From Actinomycetes bacterium (GTDB taxonomy: Bacteria; Actinomycetota; Acidimicrobiia; Acidimicrobiales; Acidimicrobilacustridaceae), in NCBI GenBank assembly GCA_029782145.1, contig JAKOVH010000030.1, positions 372,001 through 436,000 on the forward strand: DNA of 64,000 bases, in the 5' to 3' direction. A program made the position numbers and the translations under genes. A model generated the notes under the pieces. It was given only the letters and a program-made list of their open reading frames with translations, searched no databases and was not told the origin of the DNA. Position 1 is the first letter of the stretch. Every line of letters begins with the position of its first letter. Below, one piece after another: positions 58,462-64,000 of this stretch.

Positions 58462-59325
58462 TCAGGCGTGGCCGGGGGCGGGCGTCTCGACCCGCACCGC
58501 CTCGATGCGGCCGGTGCGCTCGCGGATGGTGCGCACGGGGTTCGAGGTGGTCGACGTGCAGATGTAGAGCGTCCTGCCGTCGCTGCCGCCGAGGGCGCAG
58601 GCGTAGGCGGCGTGGTCGCCGGTGGGGATCCACTCCACGGCGCCGGCGCCCGGGACGACCCGCATCACCCCCTTCAGCACCGGGTCGGCGACCCACATGG
58701 CGCCGGCGGCGTCGAGCGTGGTGCCGTCGGGGAAGTTGGGGCGCACGTCGGCCCAGACCCGCGGGTGGGCGGCGGAGCCGTCGGGCAGCAGGTCGTAGGC
58801 CGACAGGCGTTGGCCGTAGGTCTCGGCCACCACCAGCGTCGGGCACTCCGGCCCGTCGACGATCTCGGCGCCGTTGGGGAACAGCAGCCGGTCGACGACC
58901 ACCCACGACTCGCCGTCGGGCTCGACGCACACGAGCGGCCCGCCTGCCGGCTCCTCGCCGGCGTCGACGTCGTAGCCGAACCCGCCCACGTAGGCCCGCC
59001 CGTCCGGGGCGACCACCAGGTCGTTCCACGGGTGGGGCGAGAACCGGGACAGGTCGCACAGCTCGACCAGGCCGGCCGGGTCGTGGCGCAGCAGCTTGCG
59101 GCCCAGCATCGACACGACGAGCAGCCGGCCCTCGGGCGTCCAGCCCAGCCCGCCCGGGCGGCCGTCGACGGCGAGCACCGGCTCGGCCTGGCCGCCCTCG
59201 GCCATGGCCCACACTCGGCCGTCGTGGGAGTCGGAGAACCACAGGCGGCCGTCGCGCCAGCGGGCGCAGTCGGGGAACGCCAGGCGGTCGAGCAGGACCG
59301 TCGTCTCGGATGTGTCGGTGCTCAT
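58462..59325 (-). CDS. SMP-30/gluconolactonase-like protein
   Basis: A 287-residue six-bladed propeller protein of the SMP-30/regucalcin group. FPDCARWRDGRLWFSDSHDG gives the first metal-binding Glu-like region, PWNDLVVAPDGRAYVGGFGY the Asn-Asp pair, and FPDGTTLDAAGAMWVAD the later Asp. It would hydrolyse a sugar or other lactone. Its start overlaps the end of ddl by 4 bp, an odd pairing that suggests only shared transcription. Confidence 0.85.
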   Translation of the reverse strand: MSTDTSETTVLLDRLAFPDCARWRDGRLWFSDSHDGRVWAMAEGGQAEPVLAVDGRPGGLGWTPEGRLLVVSMLGRKLLRHDPAGLVELCDLSRFSPHPWNDLVVAPDGRAYVGGFGYDVDAGEEPAGGPLVCVEPDGESWVVVDRLLFPNGAEIVDGPECPTLVVAETYGQRLSAYDLLPDGSAAHPRVWADVRPNFPDGTTLDAAGAMWVADPVLKGVMRVVPGAGAVEWIPTGDHAAYACALGGSDGRTLYICTSTTSNPVRTIRERTGRIEAVRVETPAPGHA

Positions 59326-60470
59326 CGGCGTCGCTGCACCTGCTCGTGTCGCTCGAGGGCCAGTCCGACCAGCTCGTCGATGAGCGCCCGGTAGGGCAGC
59401 CCGCTGGCCTGCCACAACATCGGGTACATCGAGATAGGAGTGAAGCCCGGAGTGGTGTTCAGCTCGTTGAGCAGGAACCCCCGTCCGCCCTCCTCGTAGA
59501 GGAAGTCGACGCGGGCCATGCCCTCGGCCCGGTAGGCGCGGAAGGCCCGGCAGGCCAGCGCCCTCACCTCCTCGGCGGCCTCGGGGGCGAGAGGGGCCGG
59601 CACCCGCAGGTCGGCCACGCCGTCGGCGTACTTGTCGTCGTAGTCGTAGAAGTCGGCGCCCGGCACGATCTCGCCCGGCACCGACGCCCGGGGGGAGGTG
59701 GTGTGGCCGAGCACGGCGACCTCGATCTCCCGGGCCGTGACGCCCTCCTCGACCACCAGCCACTCGTCGTGGTCGAGGGCCGTGGCCAGGCCGGCCCGCA
59801 GCTCGGCTGCGTCCTGAGCCTTGGACACACCGATCGACGAGCCCATGTTCGCCGGCTTGACGAACATCGGGAACGGCAGCGCGCCCACCAGCTCGGCCAC
59901 CGCGGCGTCGTCGATGGTGTCGGGGTCGACCGGGCCGGGCTTGTCGGCGATCAGCGGGTCGAGCAGCTCGGAGCGGTGCAGGCCCTGCCAGCGCGTCTGG
60001 GCGAACCCGGTGGCCTCTGCCATCTGCTTGGCCGCCACCTTGTCCATCGCCAGCGCCGAGCCGAGCACGCCCGACCCCACGTAGGGCACACCGGCCACCT
60101 CGAGCAGGCCCTGCACCGTGCCGTCCTCGCCCATGGGGCCGTGCAGCAGCGGCAGCACGACCACGCGGCCGGCGCCCTCGCCGAGCGCCGGGAGCGGGTC
60201 GAGCGCCGGTCCCTCCACCGCCAACGCCTCGGGGAGCGCCTGCGGCCCGGCGGCCAGCGCGGCCACGGCGCCTTCGGCGAGGACCCACTGGCCTCGACGG
60301 GTGATGCCGACGGGAAGGATCTCGTAGCGCTCGGGATCGGCCGCGGCCAGGACGTGGCGGGCGGTGACCCGCGAGACGTCGTGCTCGGCCGACTGCCCGC
60401 CGAAGAGCACGACGAGGCGGACTCGGCCCCCGTGGGAGCCGGGGGGCGACGTCGTGGCCGGCGTGGTCAT
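59322..60470 (-). CDS. ddl: D-alanine--D-alanine ligase
   Basis: A 382-residue ATP-grasp ligase. VVLFGGQSAEHDVS opens the protein; FVKPANMGSSIGVSK, EIEVAVLGH and LNELNTTPGFTPISMYP are the family's ATP and D-Ala sites. It makes D-Ala-D-Ala, which MurF, encoded by the divergent gene, adds to the peptidoglycan precursor. TPISMYP is the pattern of ligases that use D-Ala rather than D-lactate. TACCGT lies 8 nt before the ATG. Confidence 0.95.
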   Translation of the reverse strand: MTTPATTSPPGSHGGRVRLVVLFGGQSAEHDVSRVTARHVLAAADPERYEILPVGITRRGQWVLAEGAVAALAAGPQALPEALAVEGPALDPLPALGEGAGRVVVLPLLHGPMGEDGTVQGLLEVAGVPYVGSGVLGSALAMDKVAAKQMAEATGFAQTRWQGLHRSELLDPLIADKPGPVDPDTIDDAAVAELVGALPFPMFVKPANMGSSIGVSKAQDAAELRAGLATALDHDEWLVVEEGVTAREIEVAVLGHTTSPRASVPGEIVPGADFYDYDDKYADGVADLRVPAPLAPEAAEEVRALACRAFRAYRAEGMARVDFLYEEGGRGFLLNELNTTPGFTPISMYPMLWQASGLPYRALIDELVGLALERHEQVQRRR

Positions 60471-60478
60471 CGACTGCG

Positions 60479-60484
60479 ACGGTA
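60479..60484 (-). promoter_or_regulatory. -10 box of ddl, leaderless arrangement
   Basis: TACCGT on the minus strand, 8 nt before the ATG at 60470. Confidence 0.45.
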
Positions 60485-60556
60485 GCCCGCGCCACCGGCG
60501 GCCCCGGAGCACGCCGACGAGCCGGGGGTCACCCCGGCGCTGCGGCCGTCGGCCGG

Positions 60557-60562
60557 TACGGT
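60557..60562 (+). promoter_or_regulatory. -10 box of murF, leaderless arrangement
   Basis: TACGGT, 7 nt before the GTG at 60570. An in-frame GTG at 60561 overlaps the box, so 60570 is the better start. A 7-bp hairpin (GCCGGGG-GTCA-CCCCGGC, 60521-60538) lies between the two divergent promoters. Confidence 0.5.
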
Positions 60563-60569
60563 GGCCGCC

Positions 60570-61877
60570 GTGAAGTTCCTCGCCTCGGAGATCGCCCGCG
60601 CCGTGGGCGGCACCCTGGTGGGCCCCGACGTGGAGGTCCAGGGGGCGGCCATCGACTCCCGCGTGGTGAGGCCGGGTCAGCTGTTCATCCCCGTGCGCGA
60701 CGTCCGCGACGGCCACGACTTCATCGGCGCGGCGCGCGATGCCGGCGCGGCGGCCACCCTCACCGCCCGGGAGCCCGAGCCGGGCATCACGTCGATCGTG
60801 GTGCCCGACACGGCCGCGGCGTTCACCACCCTCGGCGCCTACGCCCGCTCCCGGCTCGACGAGCGGGTGGTCGGGATCACCGGCTCGGTCGGCAAGACCT
60901 CCACCAAGGACCTCGCCGCCGCGGTGCTGGGCCGCCGCCACGTGGTGACCGCGAGCGAGAGGAGCTTCAACAACGAGCTCGGCGTGCCCCTCACCCTGGT
61001 GAACGCCCACGAGGGCACGGACGTGGCGGTGATCGAGATGGGGGCGCGGGGCGCCGGGCACATCGCCTGGCTGTGCGAGATCGCCCAGCCCACCATCGCG
61101 GTGGTCACGTCGGTCGAGCTGGTGCACGCCGAGCTCATGGGCGACCTCGACGCCATCGCCCGGGCCAAGGGCGAGCTCCCGGCGTCGCTGCCCGCCCACG
61201 GGGTGGCGGTGCTGAACGCCGGCAACGAGCGGGTGGCCGCGATGGCGTCGACGACCTCGGCCCGCACGGTGCTCTACGGCCTCGACCACGGCGACGTGCG
61301 GGCCACGGGCGTGGAGCTCGGCCCTGACCTGCGGGCACGGTTCCGGCTCGAGTCGCCGTGGGGGAGCACCGACGTGCACCTCGGGGTGCGCGGCGTGCAC
61401 CACGTCGGCAACGCGCTCGCCGCCGCCACCGTGGCCCTGCTGTGCGACGTCCCCATCGACGAGGTCGGGGCGGGTCTCGAGCTCGGGGAGCTGTCGCCGT
61501 GGCGCATGGACCTGCAGACAGCCCCGAGCGGCGCCCGGGTCCTCAACGACGCCTACAACGCCGGCCCGGCCTCGATGGAGGCGGCGCTGCGGGCGCTCGC
61601 CCACCTCGACGCGGCCCGCCACCACGCCGTGCTCGGCCCCATGGCCGAGCTGGGGGAGGACGGCCCGGCCGAGCACCGGCGGATCGCCGCCCTCGCCGGG
61701 GAGCTCGGCGTGCACCTGGTGGTGGTCGGGTCCGCCGACTACGGCCCGGCGCCCGTCCACGACGTCGACGAGGCCGTCGCCGCGCTGGGCGAGCTGGGCG
61801 CCGACGACGCGGTGCTGGTGAAGGGCAGCCGGGTCGCCGGCCTCGAGCGGGTGGCCGAGCGCCTGCTCAGCCGCTGA
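60570..61877 (+). CDS. murF: UDP-MurNAc-tripeptide--D-Ala-D-Ala ligase (MurF)
   Basis: A 435-residue Mur ligase. The N-terminal substrate domain (IDSRVVRPGQLFIPV) is followed by the ATP loop GITGSVGKTSTKD, SFNNELGVPLTL, EMGARGAGHI and a C-terminal domain with NDAYNAGPASMEAAL. It adds D-Ala-D-Ala to the cytoplasmic peptidoglycan precursor. It stands head to head with ddl rather than in a dcw-type cluster. Its end overlaps the convergent MFS gene by 11 bp. Confidence 0.94.
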   Translation: MKFLASEIARAVGGTLVGPDVEVQGAAIDSRVVRPGQLFIPVRDVRDGHDFIGAARDAGAAATLTAREPEPGITSIVVPDTAAAFTTLGAYARSRLDERVVGITGSVGKTSTKDLAAAVLGRRHVVTASERSFNNELGVPLTLVNAHEGTDVAVIEMGARGAGHIAWLCEIAQPTIAVVTSVELVHAELMGDLDAIARAKGELPASLPAHGVAVLNAGNERVAAMASTTSARTVLYGLDHGDVRATGVELGPDLRARFRLESPWGSTDVHLGVRGVHHVGNALAAATVALLCDVPIDEVGAGLELGELSPWRMDLQTAPSGARVLNDAYNAGPASMEAALRALAHLDAARHHAVLGPMAELGEDGPAEHRRIAALAGELGVHLVVVGSADYGPAPVHDVDEAVAALGELGADDAVLVKGSRVAGLERVAERLLSR

Positions 61878-63213
61878 CCGGGGCGGTCGCCGCTCCCGCC
61901 CGGCGCAGCTCGGGCGGGCGCAGGTCGCAGTACCAGGCGAGCAGCACGGCCACGGCGGCCCCGGCCAGCACCACGGCGGTGACCGACGTGTACCCCACCA
62001 CCCAGCCGGCGACGAGGCCACCGATGGGCACGGTGCCGCCGAACGACATCACCCACACCGCGCTGGCCCGGCCCCGCACGCGGTCGTCGAGGTTGGACTG
62101 GAACACGGTGGCGAGGGAGGTGACCGCGGCGAAGTAGAAGAAGCCGAGGACGAAGCCGACGGGGAAGGCCGGGGCCGCCGAGCGCAGCATGGCGAACGTC
62201 GCCAGGCACACCGCGAAGCCGACCAGGCTCAGCCGGACGATCTTCTCGAGCGACCGCCCGGCGAGGAAGGTGCCGATCGACAGCGCCCCCGCCACCGCCC
62301 CCAGGCCGAACACGGCGTACAGGAAGCCGTAGGTGGTGCTCTTCGAGGGCACGTCGAGGTTGGTGGAGGTGAGCACGGGCATCAGGGTGATGAAGCCCAT
62401 GCAGAAGAAGGAGAACACGAACACCGTGGTGACGGCCCGACGCACCACCGGCGAGTGGCGGATGTAGGAGAACCCGCCGAGGAAGCGGCGCAGCGGCCCC
62501 TCGTCGCCCGTTGTGCGTGGCACCGGCGGCACCGTCACCCGGGTGATGGCGACCATGATGGCGACGTAGGTGACGGCGTTGCCGAGGAACACCCACGAGG
62601 GCCCCACCAGCGCGTACAGCACGCCGCCGATGGCGGGCCCGATCACCCGGGAGGCGTTCATGCTCACGGAGTTGAGCGAGACCGCGCCGGCGAGGTCGCG
62701 CTTGGGCACGAGGTTGGGGGTGAGCGACAGGAACACCGGCGACTGCAGGGCGGCCCCGGTGCCGATGAAGGCGACAGCGAAGAGCAGGCCGGGTCTCGAC
62801 GGGTTCGGGCTCGCCGCGATCCAGGCCAGGAGCAACGAGCCGACCAGCTGCTCGACGTTGAGCCAGAGGATGAGCTTCTTGCGGTCGAAGGCGTCGGCGA
62901 TGGCGCCGCCCACGAGGGCGAGCAGCAGCTGGGGACCGAGGTTGGCGAAGCTGACGAGGCTCACGAACCAGGCGCTGCGGGTGATGTCGTAGGCCATCGC
63001 GGCGACGATGACGTTCTGCATCCACGTGCCGATGTTCGACGCGAACATGCCGAGGAACATCGTGCGGAAGTCGCGGTGGCGCAGGGCGGTGCGGATGGTG
63101 CCGAACTCGGCGGTGCGGTCGGCGTCGACCACCGCCTCCTCGGCCTCCTCGAGGACGAAGCTGCCTGCTCCGTCGTCGTCTGCCGGGCCCTGCCCGCTGC
63201 GCGCCACGTCCAT
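61867..63213 (-). CDS. MFS transporter (MFS_3/EntS-like)
   Basis: A 448-residue exporter with about 12 membrane helices after a 60-residue acidic N-terminal tail. IADAFDRKKLILWL is the A-motif. It resembles EntS-type siderophore and drug exporters and the protein at 17115. The ATG at 63213 is 10 nt after TACCCT, with AAGG between. A strong inverted repeat further upstream suggests repression. Substrate unknown. Confidence 0.86.
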   Translation of the reverse strand: MDVARSGQGPADDDGAGSFVLEEAEEAVVDADRTAEFGTIRTALRHRDFRTMFLGMFASNIGTWMQNVIVAAMAYDITRSAWFVSLVSFANLGPQLLLALVGGAIADAFDRKKLILWLNVEQLVGSLLLAWIAASPNPSRPGLLFAVAFIGTGAALQSPVFLSLTPNLVPKRDLAGAVSLNSVSMNASRVIGPAIGGVLYALVGPSWVFLGNAVTYVAIMVAITRVTVPPVPRTTGDEGPLRRFLGGFSYIRHSPVVRRAVTTVFVFSFFCMGFITLMPVLTSTNLDVPSKSTTYGFLYAVFGLGAVAGALSIGTFLAGRSLEKIVRLSLVGFAVCLATFAMLRSAAPAFPVGFVLGFFYFAAVTSLATVFQSNLDDRVRGRASAVWVMSFGGTVPIGGLVAGWVVGYTSVTAVVLAGAAVAVLLAWYCDLRPPELRRAGAATAPVSG

Positions 63214-63223
63214 GTCACCTTCG

Positions 63224-63268
63224 AGGGTACGGCGACCCGGGTGCCGAAGCGAAACGGAGATTCCGTTT
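63224..63268 (-). promoter_or_regulatory. Promoter and candidate operator of the MFS gene
   Basis: TACCCT (63229-63224, minus) is the -10 box. AAACGGA-GAT-TCCGTTT (63252-63268) is a perfect 7-bp inverted repeat that stands out as AT-richer and lies over the -35 place, a typical TetR-family operator. Confidence 0.55.
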
Positions 63269-63386
63269 ACGAGGGGGCGGCGCGGCGGGACGGGCGGCCC
63301 CGGTCGGGTCGGGACCGACGCCCGGCCGGCCACCGGCTCTCCGCTTGTGTGGTCGAATGCGGTCTCGGTTCGACAGGAGGTCAGCG

Positions 63387-64000
63387 GTGGGCGTGTACGA
63401 GATCGAGGGGGTGGTGCCGGTCGTGCACCCCACGGCGTTCGTGCACCCCGAGGCGGTGCTGATCGGCGACGTGCACGTGGGTGCCGGCGCGTACGTCGGC
63501 CCGCTGGCCAGCCTCCGGGGCGACTTCGGCCGCATCGAGCTCGGGGCCGGCGCCAACCTGCAGGACTGCTGCGTGATGCACAGCTTCCCGGGGGCCGGCT
63601 GCACGGTGGAGCCCGAGGGTCACGTCGGCCACGGTGCCGTGCTCCACGGCTGCACGGTGCGCTCGGGGGCCATGGTCGGCATGAACGCCGTGGTGATGGA
63701 CGGCGCCGACGTGGGGGAGCGTGCGCTCGTCGGTGCCAACGCCTTCGTGCCGGCGGGGCTCGTGGTGCCCGCCGACCACCTGGCCGCGGGCAACCCGGCC
63801 AAGGTCGTGCGCGAGCTCGACGCCGACGCCCTGGCGTGGAAGGCGAACGGCATCCGGGTCTACCAGGAGCTGGCCCGTCGCTGCCTGGCCACCCTCCGGC
63901 CGGCCGAGCCGTTGGTCGAGGCGGAGCCCGATCGTCCGTCGCTCAGCACCACGAGCGCCACGTCCGTGCCCCTCCACGAGTTCCGCCGCCGAGACCGCTG
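63387..64000 (+). CDS. Gamma carbonic anhydrase-like/PaaY-like hexapeptide protein (3' end at the window edge)
   Basis: A left-handed beta-helix protein, 204 residues visible. VHPTAFVHPEAVLIGDVHVG, LQDCCVMHSFPG, VGHGAVLHGC and GMNAVVMDGA show the hexapeptide repeat, with the His that bind zinc in gamma carbonic anhydrases and PaaY-type thioesterases. AGGAGG at 63375-63380 lies 6 nt before the GTG. The last bases are TG, so one more A would complete a stop codon at 64001. The C-terminal 60 residues are extra to the core fold. Confidence 0.84.
   Translation, partial: MGVYEIEGVVPVVHPTAFVHPEAVLIGDVHVGAGAYVGPLASLRGDFGRIELGAGANLQDCCVMHSFPGAGCTVEPEGHVGHGAVLHGCTVRSGAMVGMNAVVMDGADVGERALVGANAFVPAGLVVPADHLAAGNPAKVVRELDADALAWKANGIRVYQELARRCLATLRPAEPLVEAEPDRPSLSTTSATSVPLHEFRRRDR

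Noticed and set aside
63381-63977. A 198-codon minus-strand frame at the end of the window
   Set aside because: It is antisense to the hexapeptide-repeat protein, which has a perfect ribosome site and clear family motifs.

Overview
The window is very GC-rich, densely coded DNA of an actinobacterium, most likely a soil or aquatic member of the class Acidimicrobiia. The evidence is an actinobacterial 6C small RNA, two DUF222/HNH endonuclease genes, actinobacterial-type acyl-CoA catabolic genes, many GTG/TTG starts, and at least a dozen promoters whose -10 box (mostly TAGNNT or TACNNT) sits only 6-10 nt before the start codon, the signature of leaderless mRNAs. The class assignment is inference; the phylum-level one is well supported. 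There are 59 protein-coding loci, one of them a P450 remnant, plus two tRNA genes (Cys, Val). I see no insertion sequence, prophage, CRISPR array or rRNA.

Layout. 2-8595: acyl-CoA catabolism, with two tandem modules of paired acyl-CoA dehydrogenases plus a SnoaL-like protein, a crotonase, a truncated P450, then DUF35, thiolase-like and HSD10-like genes. 8744-14643: HNH protein, VOC protein, enoyl-CoA isomerase, a LigD-like phosphoesterase-polymerase without ligase, SurE. 14659-18994: TetR regulator, tRNA-Cys, a lipoprotein deacetylase, tRNA-Val, an MFS exporter, an anchored hypothetical. 18972-27968: molybdopterin oxidoreductase facing away from a GNAT/acyl-CoA-synthetase-like protein acetyltransferase, which is followed by an acyl-CoA synthetase that may be its target, a quinone oxidoreductase and a membrane-anchored metalloprotease. 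28023-38437: PhzF, citrate synthase, acyl-CoA carboxylase beta, LysR, 6C RNA, a DUF849-type enzyme, a His-rich membrane protein, aconitase and a divergent GntR regulator.

38468-51248: two membrane proteins, a 53-bp-period palindromic repeat, orphan GltB, an aldolase/amidohydrolase/SDR cluster, several small enzymes and the second HNH gene. 51377-58280: a four-gene overlapping operon (acyl reductase-HAD fusion, zinc alcohol dehydrogenase, LarA-like protein, PlsC) facing a TetR gene across one palindrome; this is the best candidate for an undescribed lipid pathway. 58302-64000: the second locus of the 53-bp repeat, SMP-30, head-to-head ddl and murF, an MFS exporter with an upstream operator, and a gamma carbonic anhydrase-like gene that runs off the end.

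How the genes may work together. Much of the window is CoA chemistry feeding the TCA cycle (citrate synthase and aconitase are both here), with a separate lipid-making operon and two cell-wall precursor ligases. Regulators sit next to their likely targets (TetR/lipid operon, GntR/aconitase, LysR/carboxylase), and hairpins close several convergent gene pairs.
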